Below, piece by piece: positions 54,334-64,000 of a stretch of DNA of 64,000 nt. The DNA comes from Gliomastix tumulicola (Eukaryota > Ascomycota > Sordariomycetes > Hypocreales > Bionectriaceae). A program made the translations under genes and the position numbers. The stretch is taken from assembly GCA_001599755.1 (NCBI GenBank), contig BCHX01000005.1:1149922-1213921 (forward strand), written 5' to 3'. A model generated the notes under the pieces. It made no database searches and was not told where the DNA came from. It saw only the letters and a program-made list of their open reading frames with translations. Every line of letters begins with the position of its first letter. Within the stretch, counting starts at the first letter, position 1.

Positions 54334-54724
54334 AAAGAAAAGTAAGGTTGGCGGCGTGATATTGGCAAAGGAGTTCAAAGGCAGGCTGGGCAACATCTCG
54401 GCTGGAGTCTCGGTGTAATAATTACAACGTGAATGAAGCCGGTACGAGCTGTAAGCCTTGAACCTTAAACTTTGAACCCACCGTTGTAGTGGGGGTGCCC
54501 TGTATTCTCAGCGCCCCAAACGCTGAAAACCCAAACCACCAGCGCCTAGGACTGGGTACAAAAATAACAGATGAAACTCAATTCCAAACCTTCCAGCAAT
54601 GTCCCTCCCTCAGCAGCAACATCCCTCAGCAGCAACACAACACGATGCTTGATCTCCCGGCCACGTTGACGGGGGCAGCTACTGTAACCCACTTCATCGA
54701 CTTCGCGGAGGCGAGGCGAGTTCG
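54334..54724. other. Spacer
   Basis: Between the paraoxonase-like gene and the NLR relic; no feature recognised. Confidence 0.45.
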
Positions 54725-57460
54725 GTGTCAGCCGCCCAGCAGCACCTGGCAGCTCCAGGAGCGGATTTAGAGACGCCCACACCGATCCAATCCACGACAG
54801 CCGCAAGGACCCTGAAGAGCGTCTGGAGAAACATGGGCAATCACCTTCACCATGCACGATCAGCGCTTTGCACGCCTCAGCAAGGCGAAGCAGGATCCTG
54901 TTCGCCCAAATCTCGGTCCTCCAATCGGCAGACGTTTACCAACGTCGAGAAAGAGGGGGAAGCATTCGAAGAGGCGATTGCCCGCCAGGCAAAGACGTGG
55001 GACGACTTCTTTGCCGAATTCAAAAGACCACCAGAACACATCTACACGACACGGCAAGAGACCGCCATCAACGATCTGAAGCAGTTCGGCCAGATCTACC
55101 GCCATCGATCCGCAGGCGCCGTTGTCAGGTATTTTAAAGACCACGCCGCGAAACCAGTCTCAGATTTGCCGAGATCAACCATCGGCTCGACGGTGTGTCC
55201 AAAGAACATGAACCCACCTGTCGCTGGGATCTTCGATGATCATGACGTCCGCAATCTTCCGTCCCACAGCCTTTCCGAGTGGCTCAGTCGGGAATCGCGC
55301 CTCTTCTGGATACAAGGGCAGGCTGCTTCTCGAAAGTCAACTCTCGTGTGAGATACATCTAGGATGCAGAGCCAACATCGACGCATCTCGACGCCTGGCG
55401 AGGCAGCGGCACCATTGCAGAAGGTATTTTCAAGTCTTCCACCGCTTGCTCGGCATCAGCCAGGACGTAGTGCGTCCGCGAGGTCGGGGGTTTCTGCCCG
55501 ACAAAGTCGATGATGAGACCGCCGTGTTGGTATCCCTGGTGGTCTTTGGGGCCCTCTGGGAGCGCGGCGAAGAGGCGGACGAGTATACATACATACTGCA
55601 CTAGCACAACACTTGGCTATGGCGGGAGCCTCGCGTGCACTGGCGATGAAGTCGTCAACCTCACTCGTGGGAAGCTACAATGAGAACTCGGTGCCGCAAA
55701 CCTGTCGGTGCATTCTGAGAGCCGACAGGACAGGCTCGAGCACTAAGGTTAAGAGTACATCAAAAGTCGAGAGCCCTTTCAAATTTGGGTCCGATGGAAC
55801 AGGCTCATCCAAGCCATCAAAGAAAAGGGTCCTCGAAAGTTCAACTCTAGTGAGCTATTCTATTCGTGTTCTCAAGCGTGGCTCATTCGTTTGGGGAGTC
55901 GAACAAACCGCCGCGGAGCACACTGCTCCCAGCCAATACAGCATCTCTCTCTCTCCAATTACGCAGATACGCTTCTCCTTCCCGCCGAGCTCATGGCTTC
56001 CATCTCACGAAGCTCACCACCCGCCAAATTATGCGTCCCGAGCAGACCGTGGCCGGCCTTCCAGGATATATTCAGAGGAGTGCCAACCGTCACGGTGCAG
56101 GACCTAAACCGAAAGTATATCGACCGCTACGTTCGTGAGAGCCTCCAGCAGAATTCGCATTGTGGCCACCCATCGAAGAAATCACGGTCCGAAACCTCGG
56201 CTCTGATGACAAACATCGTGCAAAAAGCAGACGGTGTGTTCCTCCGGGTGGTGCTGGTCATCAGATCCCTGATCAAGGGGCTCCGAAGACCGCGTGCAAT
56301 CTTCTAAAATATTCCAATTATTCCGCGTGGCCGGACAGCAGGAATGATAGAGTCTCCCTCCCGAGCCTGGAGAGACAGGTGGCACCGACACTGGGAACCA
56401 AATAGCCCTCTCTTCGTCCATGCCGCTGAGGACAAGGCCACTTTCCAGCGGGTTTATTATCTCCACAGGAAAGTAAAAGATCCGACGTCTGGGGCAGCAT
56501 TATCAGCCTTACTGGTGACTCGTTTGATCCCAATACGTTGCTTCTGACGGCAATACCGGCTTGCAAATATACCAGAAAGCAGCACAGCTCAGTCCTATGC
56601 CGTCGGAGAAAAACGACAGGCTGTTAGAATGTCTCGACCATGTGCTCACAGAGTGTGCATTCATAACCAACAGCCACAACGCCTCCCTTCGCTGCCAACT
56701 CTGGTTGTCCCTCGTTCCTGGGACGGGGCCCTCTAGGGAAATAGGAGCGTGGTGATTCACAGCAACTCGCGTCCTGCGGGATGTCGGCAGATATCAGTGG
56801 GAGGAAGAGGAAGCTACGCCATGAAGATGAGCATGGTCCTATCTCAGGTCGAGAGGCAAGCTACTGCCCGGACGGGATCTCCAGATCATTGCAGCGATTC
56901 TCGAATCATTACAGGCCACCAGCACCGCGCTGTAGTAGAGATATGGGTGGAACATAGGGCAGAGGAAGGAGGAGGAGGTAGACAACTAGTGTTGTCCTCT
57001 CTGTCACCGAGGTCGAGGGATATTAATGCTGTTGAGCGTTTCCTGTCTCGGCAGATACGGATACCAGAAAACCGTTGGCCTTACACCGGCCTTGACCACG
57101 AACGCCGGCATTCCAAGTCTCTGAAGGTCCGGCGGTACAGTAGATGCTTTCTATTCGCCTCTCACATTCTAGTACTCGTCACATGGCGATCGTTGCATAT
57201 GCTTCTCGGGAGCAAAGAGATCCGAGACCGTGTTTGGTATGTCATCTGCCACCGTGGCCAAGGTTTTGCATGCGACGGACACCAAGTAATCGAAGCACCC
57301 AAACAAGAACCCTGGGTTAGAGGCAGGTGCTTGTCGACCATGCGCGCGCCAATACTCCGTCTTGAGTCACAATCGGGTCATACCATCTACCAGTGGCTGC
57401 CACTCCCTTGCTGCCTGGCTAGCTTGGCTTCCAACGAACAAGGACAAAACCGATCATCCT
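54725..57460 (+). pseudogene. Relic of a NACHT-type NLR gene
   Basis: Pieces of a fungal NLR lie in order on the plus strand in shifting frames. The first (54725-55351) ends with LFWIQGQAASRKSTLV, a degraded P-loop where GKxGSGKST is expected. The second (about 56020-56307) has KLCVPSRPWPAF, VTVQDLNRKYIDRYV and VQKADGVFLRVVLVIRSL, typical of the NACHT end. A third (56450-56570) has VYYLHRKVKD. A later stretch (56580-56755) resembles the helical region after NACHT. Stops and frameshifts separate them, and the distance between P-loop and SRPW is about 300 nt longer than expected, so the gene is dead or an insertion split it. The N-terminal effector and any repeat sensor are not recognisable. 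Confidence 0.65.
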
Positions 57461-57847
57461 AGCAAGAAACAGAGCATTCGTCGAGTAGGCCAGTCTATCT
57501 GTAACCTCAACAATGGCCGGATAGAAAGACTAGCCTCTGATTAGACGGCATGCTATAACGCCGTGTGGCTTGCCCACCCCTTAGCGTTAGGATTTTCACC
57601 TAGATATACTATAATTGGTGGCTTTGGCTGACGGCTTACAGTTTAGCCCCCCAAACCTACCAACTCAAATCGTCACTTGCTGACGCTTACAACGACGATC
57701 CGCCGGCTGACCCGGGTATTCGGGGAGCATGTGTCTAGGCGAACTCAGATTCAGCGCTGGCTTACCTCGAGATATAAGCACATCGTCGTCACGATCGGTT
57801 TCCGCTTCACACGTCCATCGACTATCATCCCTGTGATCTCATCCAAA
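57461..57847. other. Spacer before the acyl-CoA synthetase
   Basis: Holds the promoter of the following gene. No box was clearly identified. Confidence 0.4.
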
Positions 57848-59913
57848 ATGGTCTTCCATCCGCCAACATGGCTACCGCAGCTGCCCGGTGAGCTCGAGCA
57901 CAGGCCTCTAGCCGTACGAGAAGTCCTAACCCCTGAGCAGAGCTGCCCGACGACATCACTCTCGAGGAGTTCATGAGCAGTGAGAAATATGGGCGGCACA
58001 AGCTTGCCACGTCTCGGAATCCATATACATGCGGCATCACAGGCAATACGTACACGGCGGCCGAGGTCTTTCAACGCACCGATTATCTGTCGAGGGCGAT
58101 CAGCAAGAATTTAGGATGGGTGCCTGGCGATAATAGCAAGGGATGGGGCAGAGATGCCATGGGTTGGGACAGAGTTGCTGCTATGTTCTCCTTCAACACG
58201 GTCAGTGGCACTTGTAGCTTTCAGTGAATGATATCAGGGAGCTAACAAGATCATTTACCAGATCGACTACATCCCAGTCACGCATGCTGTACACAGACTC
58301 GGCGGTATAGTCGCGCCTGCAAGCGCAGCATACTCGGCATCGGAGTTTGAGCATCAAATTCGGTCATCTGGTGCTCGAGCGATCTTTACGTGCGTTCCGC
58401 TCCTTGACGTAGCTCTGAGGGCTTCAAGAGCTGCGGGAATCACAGACGAGGCGATCTTCATCCTTCCCATGCCGGGTTACGAGAGCAAGCCCCCTTTCAA
58501 AAGTGTAGACGATCTGGTTACTGAAGGCAAGGAGCTGCCTCCCGTCTCACCGTTGAGATGGGACCGAGGGCGTGGCGCACGGCAGGTTGCCTACTTGTGC
58601 TATTCCAGCGGGACATCTGGTTTTCCTGTCAGTCTGCATCAAGTATGACCATCGATGCAAGTTGACTTCGCTGACCTTCTCGATAGAAAGCGGTCATGAT
58701 CTCGCACTTGAACACGATCGCCAACGTTGTTCAGGATTGTACGTTTGATTCCGTCGCGAGGAGGAAATACAACATAGAGACGCAGGTCTCCCTAGGATTG
58801 CTTCCCTTGAGTCACATCTACGGACTCAGTGTCGTTGCTCTAGTCAGTCAATATCGTGGCGACGAGGTTATTATCCTGCCGCGGTTCGAGCTCGGACAGT
58901 TCTTGGGGGCCATCGGGAGATTCAGAATCGAGCACCTTTGTGTTGTTCCGCCAGTACTCATACAGATGGCGTCGCACCAGGATATATGCAATGAGCATGA
59001 CCTCAGGAGCGTTCGTCTCATCTACTGCGGAGCGGCACCGCTTGGACACGAGTTACTCAAGATCATGTTGCAAAGATACCCCAAGATCAACATTGTTCAA
59101 GGCTACGGTAGGTTGGGCCCTTCATCTTCTACGAGAGGCGAAGACTGACTGACTGTCTAGGCTTGACCGAGTCATCAGCCCTGGTGCTGAGTACAAGCGA
59201 GCTGGATCAGCTTCCCGGCTCCTCCGGATCTCTTATCCCGGGTACCAAGGCCAAGATCATCGATACCGACGGCAACGAAGTTCACTCGCACAAAACCCAG
59301 GGTGAGCTCCTGCTGCAGTCCCCATCAGTCACTCTTGGGTATCTTGACGACGAGAGAGCAACTTCGGGGACGTTTGTATGGCACACTGATGGACGCTGGT
59401 TGAAGACGGGAGACGAAGTTCTCGTCCAACGATCACCGGAGGGGAACGAGCATTTTCTGATCGTGGACCGCATCAAGGAGATGATCAAAGTCAAGGTATG
59501 ACTACCAGGGGTAACTACTGCACGTTATTTGATCCGACGACGTTATTTGATTAAAAGGTTAACCTCTGAAAACATCACAGGGCTTCCAAGTAGCACCAGC
59601 CGAGCTCGAGGCTCATTTGTTAGCCCATAACTTCGTCTCCGACTGCGCCGTTATACCAATTCCTCACGAGCGAGCGGGCGAGGTGCCGAAGGCTTTTATT
59701 GTCAAGTCGAGCGCGACGGCAGGCGTTTCAGATCTGGAAATAACAAAAGCCGTGGTCAAGCACGTCCAGCAGGCAAAGTCCAAGCATAAATGGCTAAGAG
59801 GCGGGGTCGAGTTCATCGAGAGTATTCCCAGGAGTCCAAGCGGTAAGATCCTGAGGCGGAGGCTGCGCGACAAGGAAATGGAAACATGTATGAACAGGGC
59901 CTCGAGGCTGTAA
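57848..59913 (+). CDS. Acyl-CoA synthetase / 4-coumarate-CoA ligase-like AMP-binding enzyme, peroxisomal, 584 aa
   Basis: Exons are 57848-57887, 57941-58200, 58262-58627, 58687-59107, 59161-59495 and 59581-59913, 585 codons with stop. Every junction keeps the frame, including two GTCAGT donors. The ATP-binding P-loop YSSGTSGFPK is at 214-223, split by the third intron. Further motifs are QGYGLTES, DGRWLKTGDE, GFQVAPAELE and the C-terminal SPSGKILRRR with the adenylation Lys563. The C-terminus SRL is a PTS1 peroxisomal import signal. These enzymes activate aromatic or fatty acids to CoA thioesters through acyl-AMP. Peroxisomal members feed beta-oxidation or secondary metabolite side chains. 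The gene seems fully intact although it lies beside the NLR relic. The acid is unknown. Confidence 0.93.
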
Positions 59914-61899
59914 TATAGAATAAGAATATGTATTCAAACCTTTATCTTGATCTTTTCTTCGCGTAGACAACCGTTTCATGAGTTCGAAACTGTCCAAACG
60001 CCCTTATGCACACTGGGATTGGTACGACTACTAGTAGCTAGCCATTGTTATCAGATGAGTGTCACTCACAGCACGCAACACAAGTAGCAAACGAGGGACC
60101 AGCACACGCTAGAAAATTCGTTCACATTCGCTACGAGACTTGTCTCCCCCACTACAACACCTCCACCCCCATGCACAAGTTGCAATGCACCAACAGCCTC
60201 TTCAACTACTAACGTATCTCCCGACACCTCACATCTCTTCAGCCGCCAATGACGTCTTATTATTAGTCATCGCTTTCGGCCGGGGCGTTCCATCCAGGGC
60301 CAAGATTTCGTCACCAGCTCCACGCGTACCTTCCTCAACCAAGTCGCGTGAGGAAGGCGCGGAAGGCGCGACTTGCTCCTGCCAAATATTTTGAGTTGCG
60401 GCCCGAGGTCTCCATTCTGATTCATTGATTTGGCAGGAGCCCTCGTTCTTTCCTCTTTGAAATCGAGCCTGCCTGATCTGCCTCACTTCCACATCCGCTT
60501 CCACGGCCCGTTCCTTATTGGGTAATCACTGTAAGGCACCTTGAGAATGTCGTGAGCTCACACTGCCCAAAAGCACTGAATTCTGAACCGCTCTTGATCG
60601 GTCTCGACCTCCCCTCGTTCCTCAAATTCCTGGCATCCCAATGCACTGCCACCAAGCACCCTGGCGGCCTTACGTTAAGACCGACCTGAGGTACCTCGGC
60701 ATTTCAAACTAGATGCTTAGGCCTCGCCAACATCCGCGACCTCTTTTCTCGTTCCTTTCACGTCCATGACCAAACTCCATTCGATCTCCGACACGCTGCA
60801 AGACGAAGTCGAGCATCCCCAGCTCCACGACGCGAGGCGATGACGCGGTAAGTCTCGAGCAGTTGATTGATGCCTTGGTGGAAGCTAACGCTGATGCAGA
60901 GCAGAAGCCACCAGAGCCTACCTTGCCTTTCGAGATCCGTCACCGGTAAACACAAGGAAGAAATCCTACGTGCATTTTATTGACGCGATTACCTTCCAGT
61001 CTCTTTCAAGCTCCAAAGTTTCGCGCGTGGTATCGAGGCCAGCCCTTAAGATCCCTGTCTTTCCACAAACGTCAAGGTAACTAATCATGATTTCCACTGA
61101 TTCATAATGTCCACTAGTACTTATCTATTTCCCTAGGCTGTTCACTCGCGTTGTTTGGGGGTGTTGCACGCCGTCTCTCGCCCAGTGTCTGCGGCCTCGT
61201 GGAGGATGCACGATCGACGTCACTGTCGAGGCGTTCACCTTTACAGGGCCAGCCGTGAGCCTCGCAGCGCAGTCACTTAGAGATATATGATACGTTTTGG
61301 TTCCCCAATTACTTAAGTTCATTCTTTTGGATCATTATCACTTACCTTTCCCCTCTCTACTTTAGCTTCACCGCGCAAGGCGGACTAAGAATCCCCGTCG
61401 TTCACAAGATCAGAGAGGTGATTGTCCATGCTTGTAGCCGGATCCAATCCCTTTCATCCATGAAGAGCAGTACCAAGTACCAAGCATTCTCAAAATTTTG
61501 CTACTCTGTGCTCAGTGATAAGTGTCGCCAATTTTCCTTCTCCCAGCACGACTCAATGTCGGCCCTCAAACTGTTTCCATCAATGTCCAGAGGTAGAACT
61601 TCTGTCACAATGATCTTCGATTTGCTTTCACGCTTTGTGGTGTCCTCTAGCACCAGATCCAGAGCAGGACTAGTTATCAGTGACAACTTACAACTTATTG
61701 CACAAAGGCGTCCCGTTGGAAGAAGCTTGCTAACTCTTTCTCTCGTAAGACCCCAACACCGGCCTTATACTCGAGTGTGCCCTACCCACGATCCCACGAA
61801 GTTCAAATAAGACAACTGGCCTCCAAGCAAGACCAGGCCCGACTCTCGAGCATATATAAAGACCCTGTCCTCCTGCCCGCCCGGGGCCATGAAGAGCAA
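59914..61899. other. Gene-poor spacer
   Basis: No recognisable gene over 2 kb. Around 60773-60955 a short frame includes VSLEQLIDALVEANADAEQK. The same stretch carries an intron-like segment (GTAAGT at 60848 to GCAG at 60899, with GCTAAC), so it may be part of a small or decayed gene. A minus-strand frame at 61501-61686 is also unassigned. Confidence 0.5.
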
Positions 61900-64000
61900 A
61901 GAACCAAGACTGCGGTCGCCACCGCACGAAGCGATCGAACGAACATATAAAGACCAGTACATTGAGAACGGCCGATGACACACGAGCGATCGATTTGATA
62001 AAACACCCCGATGCAACAAGATCGATGCAAAGAACGAACGATTCAATAAGCACGGTCGATATATAGCAGCCAACGCAAAAAGACTGCCGACGCAGTGAGA
62101 AATACCGAACGAGCGATAAGATGAGAAAGAAGCGATGCAATAAGAGGGACAAAAACGCAAAACGCACAGCCGATATCAGGATAATCGACGCAATTAAGTC
62201 TACCGGCATAGGAAGAAGACCCAAACGATCGCAAAATAAGACAGCCGATACAATAAGATCGACGAGTCAATGCATTAAGAACGAATCAACAAGCGACCGA
62301 GTCAAGAAGAACGAACGATGCAAAAGGACGATGCAATAAAGACGATCGAAACGACCGAAATAATAAAAACGATCGACATAATAACAGCTGATGCAAAGAG
62401 GCTGCCGATATAATAAGAGCACCCGAACGATCGATACAAGAAGAATGAGATGCAATACGATGTAATAATAACAGCGGAGAGAAATACCGAGTGGATAAGA
62501 ATGGAACGATGCAAGAAGATCCGATGCAAAGGAACGACCGGTGCAACAGAAACGGCCGATGCAATACGAGCGATGCAATATGATACATTAAGGACCGACG
62601 CGGCCATATCAACCGATACAACCAGAGCCGAAGCCAGAAGAACAAGCCATACCATAAGGACAGTCGATATAATAAGAGCGGCCGATCTTATAAGAACCGT
62701 CATCGTTAAGAGAACGACCGATCGCAAGGATGATACGTATCAGAGGACTCGCCGATGTAGTAAGAACCGATACCGCAAGGACAAGAACCGATACCGCAAG
62801 AACAAGAACCGATACCACGAAAACAAGAACCGATACCACAAGAGCAAGAACCGATACCACAAGAGCTAGAACCGATACAATTCAGAAAGAGCGGTATCAT
62901 ACGAACGGGCGATACAATAAGAACCATACGATACGATATATTCAGAACCAATGCCATAAGAACTAATGCTTTGAGCATTACCGATACCACACATACGGCA
63001 ACATATAAAAGCAAGCGATGGGACAAGTACGATCGATTCAAGACGGCCGATGGAATAAATACCGATGCAATAAGAGCCAACGCAGTAAGGATGGTCGATG
63101 CAACAAGAAATCGCCGCGTCACAAGAACGAGCCGTGTCACACGATCGATTGATATAACAAGAACCGATGCAATAAGAATAAAGGCGATAAGAAGTCTCAA
63201 GGCAATAAGAATAAGCGAACGGCCGAGGCCATAAGAAGGATTAATATAAAGCGACCGACCAAACGACGACCAAAAGATCGATGCAGCCGATGCCATAAGG
63301 AAGGCTAATACCGGAAGAACGACCGATCTAATACACACGACTAAATAATCGACGCAAGAAAAACGACCGATAAAAGAAGAAGTGGCAATATCGGGAGAAC
63401 AAGTGATGGAAGACGAGGGCCAACATCATAGCGACGATCTATGTAACAAGAACTGGTATAAGAAGAACGACCGATGCTGGAATTACCAACCATCGACGTA
63501 ATAAGACGAGCCAGGCAGCTGATGCCATAAGAACGATCAGTGCAATAAAAGCGGCCGATATGATAAGGACAACCGAACGGTCGAGACAAGAAGCACGCTT
63601 GATAGAAGAAGCACGACCGAGACGAGAAGCACGACTGAGACAGCAGTCCAAACGAGAAGCACAAGCAAGACAAAAATCACAATCAATACAAGAACCACGG
63701 TCGATACAAGAGCCACGGTCGATACAATAAGAACCGATGCAACAAGAACCGATACAACAAGAAGACCATCCTATAAGATCGACTGATGTCGTACGAATAA
63801 GTACGAACAAGCCATGCAATATGCAAAACCAATATAATCACGATATCCGAGGCAATCAGAAGAACAAGACGAACGGCCGACGCAAGACGAACGCTCAGTA
63901 TAAGAAGAACGACCAAATAGCCCACGATATAAGAACCAATACAATAAGAAGACCGATGCTATAAGATCGACTGATACTACGCTAACGGCCGATGCAATAA
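61900..64000. repeat. Degenerate tandem-repeat field (CGATGCAATAAGA-type motifs), running to the window edge
   Basis: More than 2 kb is built of short variants such as CCGATGCAATAAGAAC, CGATACAATAAGA and GATCGATGCAACAAG in one orientation, at varying spacing. The local array at 62762-62866 is regular. Both strands appear open in many frames because of the repeat; none looks like a protein. No TTAGGG telomere repeats are seen. The array probably continues beyond the window. Confidence 0.88.
62762..62866. repeat. Five 21-bp tandem units AAGAACCGATACCRCAAGRRC
   Basis: Units begin at 62762, 62783, 62804, 62825 and 62846. They are 21 bp each, with a few changes (CCGCAAG, CCACGAA, CCACAAG). This is the most regular part of the terminal repeat field. 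Confidence 0.9.

Noticed and set aside
600..60040. Recurrent ACTAGTA/TACTAGT words in spacers (near 602, 1013, 25797, 32553, 42483, 48403, 50877, 60030)
   Set aside because: The count is about what chance gives for a 7-mer on both strands in 64 kb, so it is not taken as a signal.
61960..63960. Many open frames over the terminal repeat field, including hydrophobic Cys/Ser/Ile-rich minus-strand ones
   Set aside because: Products simply translate the CGATGCAATAAGA-type repeat and change with each degenerate unit.
1..64000. CRISPR arrays, bacterial operons or replication origins
   Set aside because: The window is fungal nuclear DNA with spliceosomal introns; the tandem repeats lack regular unique spacers.

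Overview
The window is nuclear DNA of a filamentous ascomycete (Pezizomycotina, probably a Sordariomycete-like fungus; species not determined). The signs are GT-AG introns of about 50-85 nt with CTAAC/CTGAC-type branch sites, a Zn2Cys6 activator with a fungal-specific domain, several cytochrome P450s, HET and ankyrin proteins, BTB proteins, a tRNA-Phe with a short intron, and long repeat-rich spacers. Gene models were built by hand from reading frames and splice signals. Every multi-exon model given at high confidence keeps its reading frame exactly across all junctions.

Layout. 1-522: left-edge fragment of a medium-chain reductase. 0.5-3.9 kb: spacer with a GC-rich minisatellite. 3.9-12.4 kb: P450, BTB protein, second P450, and a second BTB gene broken by an in-frame TAG. 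14.1-32.3 kb: the main metabolic block, with a mitochondrial-type SDR, a CYP504-like P450, two NtaA/DszA-type flavin monooxygenases flanking the inner part, a Zn2Cys6 activator, an old-yellow-enzyme homologue with altered active-site residues, an alpha/beta hydrolase, a medium-chain enoyl-reductase-like enzyme and an amino acid transporter. 32.6-37.9 kb: one 1742-residue protein with about 26 ankyrin repeats followed by a C-terminal HET domain. 38.0 kb: tRNA-Phe. 38.9-42.6 kb: secreted AA14-like LPMO, a small orphan gene and a maltose-O-acetyltransferase-type enzyme. 43-48.5 kb: gene-poor, repeat-rich DNA with a La-motif gene fragment, a long inverted repeat and dispersed short repeats. 48.8-54.3 kb: second amino acid transporter, a poly-C/N assembly gap, a GNAT acetyltransferase and a short paraoxonase-like protein. 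54.7-57.5 kb: relic of a NACHT-type NLR gene. 57.8-59.9 kb: intact acyl-CoA synthetase (4CL-like) ending in a peroxisomal SRL signal. 59.9-61.9 kb: empty spacer. 61.9-64.0 kb: a degenerate tandem-repeat field running off the right edge.

How the genes may work together. The block from about 14 to 32 kb has oxidative and reductive tailoring-type enzymes, a local activator and a transporter, but no PKS, NRPS, terpene synthase or other scaffold-forming gene. It reads as a catabolic or detoxification cluster, or the tailoring arm of a split pathway. The two NtaA/DszA-type enzymes need reduced FMN, and no flavin reductase is visible in the window, so a partner would have to be encoded elsewhere. 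This grouping is inferred from proximity and family, not shown by the sequence.
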